Counted from the first letter of the stretch, positions 17,388 to 25,385 are shown. The stretch is DNA of 64,000 nucleotides from an uncultured Lachnospiraceae bacterium (GCA_900551895.1 URXX01000009.1:1-64000), one strand, 5' to 3'. Translations and numbers: made by a program. Notes: generated by a model not told the origin, from the sequence alone.

Positions 17388-17876
17388 CTATTTCTTAGGA
17401 ATATCTTTATATTGTTTCATATCACTGTCTGTAGGATTGTCATATGTAATAACCTGACCTTCCTCTGCATGAATCATTCCCAATTCCTCTGTTGCTTTCT
17501 TGCGGACTTCTTCCAAATTCACAGAATCCACCGCATTATTAAACCGTGTTGTATTTACCTCTCTCTTCTCCGAAAGTTCTCTCTGCAAAGAAGTAATATT
17601 TCGTGAACGGTTCGTCAGTTCTGAGCGCAACTGTAAATATTGTAAACATAATACAAACGCAATTATAACTGCAATCGACAAAAACACTACATATCCTTTG
17701 TTCATATGCAGTGCATTTTTCCTGTTCTTTCGTACCTGTCTGCTAACCTTCTTCGGCTCTGCACGATGAGTTTCATCATGCTTTTGCGGAACAGTATTCG
17801 GTTTGCGGACAGTATTTCCATAATCATAATAATTGTAAATCTGTCTGCGATAAGCAGGTCTTCTGTTTGTCTCCAT
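17388..17876 (-). CDS. ftsL: FtsL-type division protein
   Basis: 162 residues: a ~60-residue polar cytoplasmic N-terminus rich in Arg, Asn and Tyr, one membrane helix at about 61-80 (YVVFLSIAVIIAFVLCL), then a coiled coil (LQLRSELTNRSRNITSLQRELSEK). Family identity rests on topology and position between rsmH and ftsI, since FtsL diverges fast. It would pair with DivIC and DivIB at the septum. Confidence 0.8.
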   Translation of the reverse strand: METNRRPAYRRQIYNYYDYGNTVRKPNTVPQKHDETHRAEPKKVSRQVRKNRKNALHMNKGYVVFLSIAVIIAFVLCLQYLQLRSELTNRSRNITSLQRELSEKREVNTTRFNNAVDSVNLEEVRKKATEELGMIHAEEGQVITYDNPTDSDMKQYKDIPKK

Positions 17877-17923
17877 CTGCTTACGCTCCCTTCTATCTTA
17901 ACTATTTATCTCCCAGCATCTGT

Positions 17924-18859
17924 CTAGCGTCGTTCAAAAATACGCAATTTCGCACTCTTTGAACGACTATTGTATTCTAATTCCTCCGCACTCGGCAGAA
18001 TCGGTTTTCTTGTAATCACTTTCCCCTTTGACTCATTTCCACAAACACATACTGGGAAATGACTTGGACAGGTGCATGGATTTTCGTTTCTTCTGAAAAT
18101 ACTTTTTACAATTCTGTCCTCCAATGAATGAAATGTAATGATACATATTCTCCCATTCTCATTTAACATATCAATCATTTCATCTAAACTATCTCTAAGT
18201 ACGTCCAACTCCCTGTTCAATTCAATGCGAATCGCCTGAAATGTTCTCTTCGCCGGGTGTCCCCCGTTCTTCTGAATTTTCATCGGAATGGCACGTTTAA
18301 TAATCTCTATTAACTGTCCGGTAGTTTCAATGGAACCTTTCTCGCGTTCCAAAACAATATGCTTTGCAATGTTCTTCGCAAATTTGTCTTCCCCATAATC
18401 TCGAATAATGCGATAAAGTTCCATTTCACTATACGTATTGACGATGTCCTTTGCCGTCATCTCCTGACGTCTGTCCATTCTCATATCCAAAGGTACATCT
18501 ACACGATAAGAAAATCCTCTTTCTGCTGTATCCAACTGATAAGATGATACACCCAAATCAAGTACAATCCCATCCACTTTGTCAATGCCAAGTTTATGAA
18601 GCTGCGACTTCATATCACAATAGTTGCTTCTGACTATTGTAACTTTCTCCCCGAAGTCACGTAACCGGATTCCCGCAGCCTCAATCGCTGCCTCGTCCTG
18701 ATCTATTCCTATAAAACTCCCCTTGTCACTTAACTGCTTACACACTTCAAAAGCGTGTCCGCCTCCACCAAGCGTTCCATCTACGTAAATGCCGTCTGGC
18801 TTGATGTTCAGACCATTTACAGTCTCTTCTAATAATACGGATTTGTGTTCAAATGTCAT
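17924..18859 (-). CDS. rsmH: 16S rRNA m4C1402 methyltransferase RsmH
   Basis: 311 residues from ATG 18859, which GGAGG precedes by 5 nt; a GTG four codons upstream would overlap that ribosome site. SAM-binding DGTLGGGGHAFEV near 25-38, LDLGVSSYQLD near 100 and the HPAKRTFQAIRIELNREL signature near 200. Methylates C1402 in the ribosomal P site. Standard position after mraZ. Confidence 0.97.
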   Translation of the reverse strand: MTFEHKSVLLEETVNGLNIKPDGIYVDGTLGGGGHAFEVCKQLSDKGSFIGIDQDEAAIEAAGIRLRDFGEKVTIVRSNYCDMKSQLHKLGIDKVDGIVLDLGVSSYQLDTAERGFSYRVDVPLDMRMDRRQEMTAKDIVNTYSEMELYRIIRDYGEDKFAKNIAKHIVLEREKGSIETTGQLIEIIKRAIPMKIQKNGGHPAKRTFQAIRIELNRELDVLRDSLDEMIDMLNENGRICIITFHSLEDRIVKSIFRRNENPCTCPSHFPVCVCGNESKGKVITRKPILPSAEELEYNSRSKSAKLRIFERR

Positions 18860-18877
18860 GTCTACCTCCACATCAGA

Positions 18878-19315
18878 TTAAATGCTAAGTCCCAATTCTT
18901 CCATGCGGCCCGCAATATCATCCATGTTGTCTTCAATTACTGTATTATTTTCCTCCCATTTTGCCTTGTCCCAAATTTCTACACGGTCCAGCACTCCCAC
19001 AAGAACCACTTCTTTTTCCAAATTAGCAAAATTACGGAGTGCAGAAGAGATTAATACTCTGCCTTGTTTATCAAGACCGCCGTCTACCGCACTTCCTAAA
19101 AAGAAACGGGTAAATATTCTGGCGTCTTTATTTGTCAGCGGTAAGGTTCTTAGTTTCTCCTCAAAAATCTTCCATTCACTGTCAGGATACAGAAATAAGC
19201 AGCCATCCAATCCCTTTGTTATCACAAAGTTTTCTCCAAGATTTTCTCGAAATTTGGAGGGAATAATCAACCTGCCTTTTGCGTCTATACTATGATTAAA
19301 TTCTCCTGTCAGCAT
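18878..19315 (-). CDS. mraZ: Transcriptional regulator MraZ
   Basis: 145 residues from ATG 19315 (AAGAAGG 8 nt upstream); a GTG at 19324 gives three extra residues. Two AbrB-like swapped-hairpin repeats: GEFNHSIDAKGRLIIPSKFRE near 4-24 and DKQGRVLISSALRNFA near 80-95. It binds arrays of GTGG-type boxes in its own promoter and represses the division operon. Such an array is present just upstream (19343-19409). Confidence 0.96.
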   Translation of the reverse strand: MLTGEFNHSIDAKGRLIIPSKFRENLGENFVITKGLDGCLFLYPDSEWKIFEEKLRTLPLTNKDARIFTRFFLGSAVDGGLDKQGRVLISSALRNFANLEKEVVLVGVLDRVEIWDKAKWEENNTVIEDNMDDIAGRMEELGLSI

Positions 19316-19342
19316 ATGGAACACCTTCTTTCAATGGGTCTG

Positions 19343-19409
19343 CCACTTATGTCCCATTTAGTACCACTATTCACCACTTTCTACCACTTAAATTTATTGT
19401 AAACCACTT
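19343..19409 (-). promoter_or_regulatory. mraZ: MraZ box array
   Basis: On the minus strand exact GTGGT cores start every 10 bp: plus-strand ACCAC at 19363, 19373, 19383 and again at 19403 (19393 is degenerate), with weaker GCCAC at 19343 and CCCAT at 19353. Ten-base phasing puts all on one DNA face, as known for MraZ operators (three GTGGN repeats). Confidence 0.85.
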
Positions 19410-19446
19410 TTTCCCTCATTTCAAGAGTTTTTTAGCATTTTCGGGC

Positions 19447-19476
19447 AAAAAAATATCTCCACTTTCGTGGAGATAC
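19447..19476 (-). terminator. Terminator after the 78-aa gene
   Basis: Minus-strand TATCTCCAC-GAAA-GTGGAGATA followed by TTTTTTT. Confidence 0.88.
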
Positions 19477-19496
19477 ATCTTTTTTTCCATATTTTG

Positions 19497-19733
19497 TTAT
19501 TCTGCCAAACCTGTAAGATATTCAGCAATAGAAGTATAGTCGACTTCTGCCTTCTCTACTGGCTGACTATCTACATATGCAGTATATCCCGAATATCCGA
19601 TCCATGATAAAACACCTACAATAACTACAGCAGTTAATACATTTCTAAGTACTTTCATTCTCTTCTGCTTTTTCATTATTGCTTTACGGTTTGCCTTTTC
19701 CTCTTTATAACGATTCACTTTCTCTTGACTCAT
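19497..19733 (-). CDS. Small single-pass membrane protein
   Basis: 78 residues from ATG 19733 (AAAGGAG 8 nt upstream). A very basic N-terminus (KVNRYKEEKANRKAIMKKQKRMK), one membrane helix (VLRNVLTAVVIVGVLSWIGY) and a short outside tail. Monocistronic with its own terminator, between the MraZ boxes and the integrated element. No function recognised. Confidence 0.75.
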   Translation of the reverse strand: MSQEKVNRYKEEKANRKAIMKKQKRMKVLRNVLTAVVIVGVLSWIGYSGYTAYVDSQPVEKAEVDYTSIAEYLTGLAE

Positions 19734-19787
19734 CTTCAAAACTCCTTTGCAATTCAACTATAAATAGTTTATCACAAAACGGGAAAT

Positions 19788-19798
19788 TATACAACCAC
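19788..19798. repeat. Candidate attL core (TATACAACCAC)
   Basis: Direct 11-bp match to the 3' end of degV at 30283-30293. Integration into a gene's 3' end leaves such a duplicate. Eleven bases is short, so chance cannot be excluded. Confidence 0.5.
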
Positions 19799-19899
19799 TA
19801 TGCAAGGTGACTTTTTGCTTGTTTTTATAGCCTTTTTCCTATGTATTTAAGCCATTTACTTCCTTATTTTTATATCACTTTTACAGATTACATTTATTT

Positions 19900-19918
19900 T
19901 AGTATCATTCTAGTATCA
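19900..19918. repeat. Left copy of 19-bp direct repeat
   Basis: TAGTATCATTCTAGTATCA, identical and in the same orientation at 30204-30222. Internally it is a tandem TAGTATCATT motif with 10-bp period, the form of integrase arm-binding sites. It could instead be the att core itself. Confidence 0.75.
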
Positions 19919-19920
19919 TT

Positions 19921-20841
19921 TTAAGCCTCTGCACACTCCGAAAACTCCCGCATTATCCGGTTATGTTCTTCTTCTCTTTCTATCCGTTTAAGTGCTGCCT
20001 GTTCAACTTCACTCGTCCACGTTCTGTTGAACCTCTCCACACCTACATGACGTACCGGAGCAGCAGAAAGATACTCCTCATAATATGCTCTGAACGTCCT
20101 GCATCTGCTCGGTATCCTAAGCGTCCTTATGGCTTTCTCTTCCGCTTGTCTGACACTTCCTATTGACAGCCCTAACACTTCCCCGACTTCCTGCAAGGTT
20201 TTCCTATTGGCATAACGTTCCCGTATGACCTTCGTTTGTTTCTTCGGTAACTTATCAACCGCAATCCACAACTCTCTTTTCATGGCAGCAGTGTCAAGCC
20301 TTTTAATAACATTCTCTTCCATATCGTTAGCATCTGACACCATATCCACTAGAGAACTTTCTCCCTCTTCACTGATAGGCTCGCCAAGGCTTTGTATTTG
20401 CCCCATTCTGACGCTTTTCTTTATGCTCTCAAGTTTTCCCTTGCTTACACCGAGAAATGCCCTCATTTCACTGTCAGACGGTTCACAGCCGTAATACTTG
20501 CGGTATTCGTTCGCTATCTTCTTATACTTTAAAATTTCACCCCTAGCCCCTACCGGAATACGCACAACGTTCCCGCAGTTGTCAATATACCTCTGCATAG
20601 CCTGTTTTATCCAAAGGGCTGCATAATTGATAAAAGTCACGCCCATATCAGCGTCAAAGTGTTCTACCGCCTTGCACAGCCCGAAATAAGCCTCCTGCTT
20701 TAAATCCTCAACCTCTGCATAGTTGGAATACTTCACAGCCATTTGATGAATGAAACCTTTGTTCTGCTGCCATAATGCAAGCATATTCTCAGCGGTATCT
20801 ATTCCGGCTTTAATGCGGGCAACCAGTTGTTCGTTTTCCAT
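19921..20841 (-). CDS. Element-encoded sigma-70-like factor
   Basis: 306 residues. Region 2-like block VEDLKQEAYFGLCKAVEHFDADMGVTFINYAALWIKQAMQRYI (split over 43-86), then RIPVGARGEILKYKKIA, a region 3-like stretch and region 4 with TLQEVGEVLGLSIGSVRQAEEKAIRTLR near 210-238. An extra ~65-residue C-terminus is rich in Arg, Glu and Tyr. It lies at the far end of the element from the integrase, where late regulators often sit. Its target promoters are unknown. Confidence 0.82.
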   Translation of the reverse strand: MENEQLVARIKAGIDTAENMLALWQQNKGFIHQMAVKYSNYAEVEDLKQEAYFGLCKAVEHFDADMGVTFINYAALWIKQAMQRYIDNCGNVVRIPVGARGEILKYKKIANEYRKYYGCEPSDSEMRAFLGVSKGKLESIKKSVRMGQIQSLGEPISEEGESSLVDMVSDANDMEENVIKRLDTAAMKRELWIAVDKLPKKQTKVIRERYANRKTLQEVGEVLGLSIGSVRQAEEKAIRTLRIPSRCRTFRAYYEEYLSAAPVRHVGVERFNRTWTSEVEQAALKRIEREEEHNRIMREFSECAEA

Positions 20842-20895
20842 GTTATCACCTCATTATTTTAGAACCCTTAGTATTTCTTAACACTTCCATACACA

Positions 20896-20938
20896 GAAAC
20901 GCCCCAAACAATCCACCGGAAAGTCTGAGGCGTTCTTA
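20896..20938 (-). terminator. Probable terminator
   Basis: Minus-strand AACGCCTCAGAC pairs with GTTTGGGGCGTT over 12 bp (with G-U pairs) after the 222-aa gene. The T tail is weak. Confidence 0.5.
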
Positions 20939-20943
20939 TACTT

Positions 20944-21612
20944 CTATTCTCCTAATCCCATAGCAGCACGCATTTGCATGTTAACAATATCCTGATAATC
21001 TGCTCCCAAATCTTTCTCGGCATTTGTCAACTCTTCTCCGCACATTCTCGCAATCTTGAGAAGGTCATCTTTGAAAGTCGGAATCATCAATATACTTTTC
21101 GGGAAATTGACATCTAATTCAATCAATCTTTCCTGTAATCTTTCCGCCTCAACCTCTGTATTGAATACGCGTTCTGTCAGCGTGGTCTTGTTTGTTCCTT
21201 TCGCCACTTCTGAAAGAGCAATAAGTGCCTGCCTATTTCCTAAAAATTTCCCAGCAATCCCCAAAATTGTTTCAAGTGGCAATGGCTTATCTGTAGCAGA
21301 TAACAAGGTAATACAGGAGGCAAATTCCGATTCTGAAAAATCATACATATTGTCATTTTCCCGCATAACCTCTATTAATTTTTCAAAATGCTCCTGCAAG
21401 GCATCAAATTTATTCCTACAGTTTGCACCAAACCTTTCTCTGATTTTGGCAATCTGTTCATCTTTATACTCTCTTGAAAGCATTGTATTTCCTTCAACTG
21501 TTGCTACTTCCTTGCGGTTGCCTGCATATAACTCTATAATTCCTTTCAAGTCTTTCATCATCTCAGCGATATACTGATGCACTGGTTTTGTATCAATTTT
21601 ACTCATGTTCAT
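20944..21612 (-). CDS. Hypothetical element protein
   Basis: 222 mostly helical residues with many Glu/Lys and coiled-coil-like stretches (CRNKFDALQEHFEKLIEVMREN, VEAERLQERLIELDVNF). No membrane segment and no catalytic motif recognised. A clear AAGGAGAATG site precedes the ATG, which lies 6 bp after the csp gene. Probably co-expressed with csp from the promoter at 21965-21993. Confidence 0.7.
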   Translation of the reverse strand: MNMSKIDTKPVHQYIAEMMKDLKGIIELYAGNRKEVATVEGNTMLSREYKDEQIAKIRERFGANCRNKFDALQEHFEKLIEVMRENDNMYDFSESEFASCITLLSATDKPLPLETILGIAGKFLGNRQALIALSEVAKGTNKTTLTERVFNTEVEAERLQERLIELDVNFPKSILMIPTFKDDLLKIARMCGEELTNAEKDLGADYQDIVNMQMRAAMGLGE

Positions 21613-21618
21613 TCTCCT

Positions 21619-21819
21619 TTACTCCACTACTACATTGATTGCTTTTTCTCCCTTTTCTGTCGGTTCAACTTGGTAACTTACTTTCTGGCCAACTTCCAAA
21701 TTTCGAAAGCCTTTCATCAGGATATTACTTTGATGAACAAAGACATCAACGCCGTCATTTCCTGCAATAAAGCCAAATCCTTTTACTGAGTCAAACCACT
21801 TCACTACTCCGCTTTTCAT
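21619..21819 (-). CDS. Cold-shock domain protein
   Basis: 66 residues forming one complete CSD: KWFDSVKGFGFIAGNDGVDVFVHQS with RNP1 (KGFGFI) and RNP2 (VFVHQ), then a closing basic strand. Binds single-stranded nucleic acid. It is unusual cargo for a small element and has a ~130-nt leader like chromosomal csp genes. Confidence 0.95.
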   Translation of the reverse strand: MKSGVVKWFDSVKGFGFIAGNDGVDVFVHQSNILMKGFRNLEVGQKVSYQVEPTEKGEKAINVVVE

Positions 21820-21858
21820 TTCTGCACTGCTCCTTTCTTTCTATTTCCCACGCAAACA

Positions 21859-21993
21859 AAAAAAGACGTAGAAACAGCAGAAGTCTTTTTCAACTTCTTA
21901 CCATTCCCACGCCTTTAGGCTTTCAACTATTGTTGAGGTACTTCTTTTATTTTGTTATACGGATATTATAGCACTTGGACAGGATAAACGCAA
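21859..21993 (-). promoter_or_regulatory. csp promoter and long leader with terminator-like hairpin
   Basis: On the minus strand TTGCGT (21988-21993), a 17-bp spacer and TATAAT (21965-21970) form a sigma-A-type promoter. The ~130-nt leader holds AAAAAGAC...GTCTTTTTTT at 21859-21893, a terminator-like hairpin before the csp ribosome site. Long structured leaders are typical of cold-shock genes; attenuation here is inferred. Confidence 0.6.
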
Positions 21994-22022
21994 CCTAATT
22001 CTCGCATTATGGCAGCAGACTC

Positions 22023-22232
22023 TTACTCCTCTGCATCTATTCCCACTGTATCAATAAATTCTTTCATCAGTTCGCTAATCTTCCCCGCTTGGCTTACTCC
22101 GGCCAACTCACAAGCCCTAGCAAAATCTTCAGCAAGTTCACGCTTAATCTTAAATCCTTTTGTCATATATCCCGCCTTTTTCTGATACTTTTCTGACGCT
22201 ATGGTCTGACGGTTCGGGCTACCTTTCGGCAT
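22023..22232 (-). CDS. Small ribbon-helix-helix-like protein
   Basis: 69 residues. Basic N-terminus (MPKGSPNRQTIASEKYQKK), then FKIKRELAEDFARACELAGVSQAGKISELMKEFI, which fits the strand-helix-helix of CopG/Arc-like DNA binders or replication-control proteins. GGAGGGAAAGCC precedes the ATG. Confidence 0.65.
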   Translation of the reverse strand: MPKGSPNRQTIASEKYQKKAGYMTKGFKIKRELAEDFARACELAGVSQAGKISELMKEFIDTVGIDAEE

Positions 22233-22380
22233 GGCTTTCCCTCCATTTCTTCACAAAATAATAAATCAATTTAACTGCTCCAATTACAATAAAAAATATT
22301 CCCAGTTTTACCAGCATACTTTACACAGATGAGCCTTTGTGTTATATTCGTCTTGAGAGAAAGGGCTTTCGCCCCCTCTT

Positions 22381-22514
22381 TCAATTTAATACTTTATCGA
22401 GAATTAACAAGATAATTCCGATAATCAAGTCCGTTATCGCTCCGAGCAGCCAACTCTTTAAGTCGATTTCGGACTTTTGTTTTCTCGGTTTCTTCCGATG
22501 TCTGTTACTCATCT
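22381..22514 (-). pseudogene. Frameshifted small membrane protein gene
   Basis: An AAGGAGGTGACAGGCAG site precedes ATG 22514. The first codons read MSNRH, then a stop. Dropping two bases near 22498-22502 (a TG repeat in GATGTGTCTG) gives a coherent 43-aa frame with a basic start (RKKPRKQKSEIDLKSW) and a membrane helix (LIIGIILLILDKVLN). This looks like a real small-membrane gene with a 2-bp insertion, or one using a frameshift. Confidence 0.5.
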
Positions 22515-22604
22515 GCCTGTCACCTCCTTACAAGTATATAATATCATAGGGTTAACCATATGTCAATAGTATTTCAACAAACCTTTTCGATAATTTAAGG
22601 CATG

Positions 22605-22632
22605 AAAAACGCCCCGTATTTCTACAGGACGC
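22605..22632 (-). terminator. Terminator
   Basis: Minus-strand CGTCCTGTA-GAAA-TACGGGGCG then TTTTT, downstream of the 64-aa gene at 22736. Confidence 0.7.
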
Positions 22633-22735
22633 TTTTATCTGATTATCAATCTTTTCTCTTGGTTCGTTTCCAATTTCTCGGCGTTCGCTCGGAGTTCGTT
22701 TGTAATTTCTCACGGCTTTGTCACGGCTTCATTTT

Positions 22736-22930
22736 TCATTTTCCCGCGGTTCCCCCGTGGTTCACCCGCTGTTCGTTTGATTTTTCCGCTCTTAAATCCA
22801 CATAAGCCCGCTTATATTTCCCCGTCTGTTTCTTTGCTATCTTGTAGGCTCTTACGTCCGGTGAAAGCCTTTTCAATACGTCACATAGTTCTTCATCTGT
22901 GGTATATGATACTTTAATTCTCACACTCAT
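22736..22930 (-). CDS. Small element protein
   Basis: 64 residues from ATG 22930 (GAGAGGAAGAGC upstream), overlapping the preceding gene by 17 nt. It reads SVRIKVSYTTDEELCDVLKRLSPD at its start, a beta-helix opening, then a basic KKQTGKYKRAYVDLR stretch. Family unknown to me; proteins of this style are frequent in Lachnospiraceae elements. Confidence 0.6.
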   Translation of the reverse strand: MSVRIKVSYTTDEELCDVLKRLSPDVRAYKIAKKQTGKYKRAYVDLRAEKSNEQRVNHGGTAGK

Positions 22931-23060
22931 GCTCTTCCTCTCCCTTTTCTTCAATTAGTCCAGCACCTACAAGAAAATAATATATAAAACTAATATCTTC
23001 ATAAGACGCATCTTCTAAAGCCTCTTTTATCTCTTTCAACATATCGCTTCTGCATAACAT
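22914..23060 (-). CDS. Small acidic element protein
   Basis: 48 residues from ATG 23060 (GAAGGAGAAAAGAAAA upstream): MLCRSDMLKEIKEALEDASY, EDISFIYYFLVGAGLIEEK and an acidic EEEHECEN tail. Overlaps the next gene. Function unknown. Confidence 0.6.
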   Translation of the reverse strand: MLCRSDMLKEIKEALEDASYEDISFIYYFLVGAGLIEEKGEEEHECEN

Positions 23061-23230
23061 TTTTCTTTTCTCCTTTCTTCCTGCCGTTCCGCTCTGATAT
23101 TGGCGTATCATCACGGAAAGGGCAGTTATTCAATCGTTCAAAATATGCATATCTAACGTATATGTAAACCGTTCTTTCCTGTCGCTGAGGGTTGGGTTGG
23201 TAGCACTAGCCCCCAGAGGACAGAAAGTCT

Positions 23231-23368
23231 TTATTTCTTCACTTTCGGCTGATACACTGCACCAACAAGATACAAATACCCACCGCACAAACATTTTTCT
23301 CTTTGTGCTGTTGCTTGGTACTTTCTACCACAACACAAGCACTTTTTATAAGCGTTAATCATTGCCAT
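23231..23368 (-). CDS. Tiny zinc-ribbon-like protein
   Basis: 45 residues, too short for most gene callers. CLCCG near 10-14 and CLCGG near 26-30 give two cysteine knuckles of a zinc ribbon, then YLYLVGAVYQPKVKK. ATG 23368 follows AAAGGTAGGTGTGCCAC and overlaps the end of the previous gene by 14 nt, so translation is probably coupled. Confidence 0.6.
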   Translation of the reverse strand: MAMINAYKKCLCCGRKYQATAQREKCLCGGYLYLVGAVYQPKVKK

Positions 23369-23624
23369 GTGGCACACCTACCTTTCTGTATTCGTTTATG
23401 TTCTCATAGGTTACGGCTAAAAGAAAACATTTCAGTGTCATATATGTAACCATATAATCGCCGATACCATAGCCGTTATGACCTGACGGATTCATTCTCT
23501 TTGCGAACTTAACGGCTTGTCTGCTCGTTAGTTTCTCCGCAATATCCTCAAGAATAACGTCCCTATCTCCTATGAGGCATGAATTTCTATCAAATAAATT
23601 TATGGCTGTTTCTTTGTTCATCAT
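23355..23624 (-). CDS. Hypothetical element protein
   Basis: 89 residues: NLFDRNSCLIGDRDVILEDI, AEKLTSRQAVKFAKRMNPSG, then a hydrophobic TLKCFLLAVTYENI helix. No family recognised. It overlaps its upstream neighbour by 4 nt (ATGA). Confidence 0.6.
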   Translation of the reverse strand: MMNKETAINLFDRNSCLIGDRDVILEDIAEKLTSRQAVKFAKRMNPSGHNGYGIGDYMVTYMTLKCFLLAVTYENINEYRKVGVPHGND

Positions 23625-23848
23625 ACTGTTTTACCTACCTTTCTTTTGTTGCGTTCTGCACGTTTCCCCTCTATGTAACCAATAAAGAAAAGAGTTCTTG
23701 CACATTTAAACGGAATTTCCTTCCAATGCTCATCTAGAAAATTATCTATGGCTATACTTTTAGCAAATGGAGCAACGCTCTGATACTTTAAAATATCCAT
23801 AATATCGCTATGTTCTTTTTCAATTTTGATTATCTTTGATTTATTCAT
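23621..23848 (-). CDS. Hypothetical element protein
   Basis: 75 residues: charged helix (KIIKIEKEHSDIMDILKYQ), then APFAKSIAIDNFLDEHWKEI and a basic end (KRAERNKRKVGKTV). First gene of an overlapping run. An 18-mer-type CGCTGGCGGGCG copy lies about 60 bp upstream. Confidence 0.6.
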   Translation of the reverse strand: MNKSKIIKIEKEHSDIMDILKYQSVAPFAKSIAIDNFLDEHWKEIPFKCARTLFFIGYIEGKRAERNKRKVGKTV

Positions 23849-23906
23849 AATTTCCCTATTCCTTTCCCTAAATATCTGTTATAATGTTTATATCTCCTTT
23901 CTTAAA

Positions 23907-23918
23907 CGCTGGCGGGCG
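23907..23918 (+). repeat. CGCTGGCGGGCG repeat, copy 1
   Basis: GC-rich 12-mer in AT-rich surroundings, found three times in the element in the same orientation (also 25966-25977 and 29121-29132). On the minus strand it is followed by AAGAAAGGAGATATAAAC. Confidence 0.7.
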
Positions 23919-23928
23919 ATAAGATAGA

Positions 23929-23972
23929 GATACTGCCCTTGTCTATCTCATTAGATAAGGGCATTTTTTTGT
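23929..23972 (+). terminator. Plus-oriented terminator hairpin inside a minus operon
   Basis: TGCCCTT-G-TCTA-TCTCAT-TAGA-T-AAGGGCA followed by TTTTTTT on the plus strand. An alternative GAGATA/TATCTC pairing overlaps it. A TATAAT-like box lies at 23879-23884. It may end a short plus-strand RNA. Confidence 0.55.
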
Positions 23973-23976
23973 TATT

Positions 23977-24150
23977 TTAGTAGTTCTTTGTTGTAACGTG
24001 TCCAGTCACACACAGGAAACTTCCTGCCCTCGTTTTGCTAATACATTCATCAAGCGGGTGGTCTTTATCACATAAATACTCTAAATGTCCCGCTATGCAA
24101 CTTAATTCTTGGTTGATGCCTTCCAGTGCCTCGGCAATACGGTCAAGCCG
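23977..24150 (-). pseudogene. Start-less remnant of a small element gene
   Basis: Directly after the DUF3987 frame breaks off, another minus frame reads LDRIAEALEGINQELSCIAG, then LEYLCDKDHPLDE and SFLCVTGHVTTKNY to a stop at 23977. It looks like a known style of small helical element protein, but it has no start codon (a stop lies just upstream in frame). Best read as a deletion junction joining two former genes. Confidence 0.45.
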
Positions 24151-25385
24151 TGATAATACGTTTCTGCCAACTTGTCCGCTCCGTCACTCAATCTTATGGT
24201 ACGTTCTACAAAATTAGTGAAATCAGGAATATCAAGTAATTCATGTATTAACTTCTCATAGTCTGACCGAATAAAAGGGCTTATAGGTTTCGTCTTATAT
24301 ACTCTTTCTCCTACTCTTGTATTTGGAATAGAATATAAAAACCTTGCAAGAAGTCCCTTACCCCTGAAATCCTTATTTTCCATAATGTCAGAGATAACTT
24401 GCGGTTGTACTGCTAAGCATATAGTTAAATAGGGGTGCTTTAGTTCTGCATCTTCCCTGCCTATTCTAACCGCTGAATAATACTCACCCGAATATGATTT
24501 CAAGAATATATCAAAGTTCGTGTTATTATTGTATCTGCCTGCTAACATTCCAAATATACCTCCCTCAGCAGATATAATGCCCATACGCTCATTATTTTCC
24601 TGCATTGCTTTAACAAGTGATTCAGGGGTAACATCATCAAGTATCATCTTCAATTCTCTGACCTCTTCCAGTTCTGTCAATTCCTTTTGGCATTCAATGG
24701 CGTCATTCATAGTGTATGTATTCTTTTTGCTCATTTTCGCTAGTGCGTCCTGTATGTTCTTAAGTCTTCCCGTTATAATTTTCTTTTTCAACTCATACTC
24801 TGCAATATATGGCTGTCTTTTTTCGTTTTCTTCTTCTACATACTTGAATACTGGCTTTGTAGTTTCTTTCAATGTAGGCGATTTCCTTTCTGACGGTCTG
24901 CCAACCACTACAACATAAAGATTGAGGCTTTCCGTCCAGTCAGGCTTTACATTCAACCAATACTTTCCCTGTATGCACAAAGATAATATTGATAATACAA
25001 AGGTAGCCACCATATCAACGGGTACTTGTAAAGACTCAGAAACCGCCTCTATATATGGGCGTATCTCTTCCGGTAACTCTTCTATTGGAAAAGACATCAG
25101 TATTTTTTTATGATTTTTTACTAATGGCGTGAAATGACAAAAATGACAATAATGACAAAAATCGTCTTTTTCCTCTTCTCCCGCATTTAATACCGCCAGT
25201 TGTCCCGGTCTTTTCCACTCAGAGAAAACGGTATCAAATTTACTCCACAGCCCAGCCTGTACAAGTGTATTACGTATCTCGTTGAAGTGCTTTGTATAGT
25301 GCTCGTCAACTTCATTTAAAAAGACATCTGTCCAGTTATTCGGGTCTGTAATCTTGCTTTTTATTATTTCTAAATCATCTGACAC
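24102..25385 (-). CDS. DUF3987 (YfjI-like) protein, probably C-terminally truncated
   Basis: 427 residues. The first ~85 residues form a separate N-terminal part, then the DUF3987 core: IEAVSESLQVPVDMVATFVLS, a Walker-A-like VVGRPSERKSPT near 172-183, ISAEGGIFGMLAGRYNN near 270-287 (Walker-B region) and FRGKGLLARFLYSIP near 344. Such proteins act in replication of mobile elements. After TYYH near 410 the sequence departs from the family and stops within 20 residues, while relatives run on. Confidence 0.8.
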   Translation of the reverse strand: MSDDLEIIKSKITDPNNWTDVFLNEVDEHYTKHFNEIRNTLVQAGLWSKFDTVFSEWKRPGQLAVLNAGEEEKDDFCHYCHFCHFTPLVKNHKKILMSFPIEELPEEIRPYIEAVSESLQVPVDMVATFVLSILSLCIQGKYWLNVKPDWTESLNLYVVVVGRPSERKSPTLKETTKPVFKYVEEENEKRQPYIAEYELKKKIITGRLKNIQDALAKMSKKNTYTMNDAIECQKELTELEEVRELKMILDDVTPESLVKAMQENNERMGIISAEGGIFGMLAGRYNNNTNFDIFLKSYSGEYYSAVRIGREDAELKHPYLTICLAVQPQVISDIMENKDFRGKGLLARFLYSIPNTRVGERVYKTKPISPFIRSDYEKLIHELLDIPDFTNFVERTIRLSDGADKLAETYYHGLTVLPRHWKASTKN

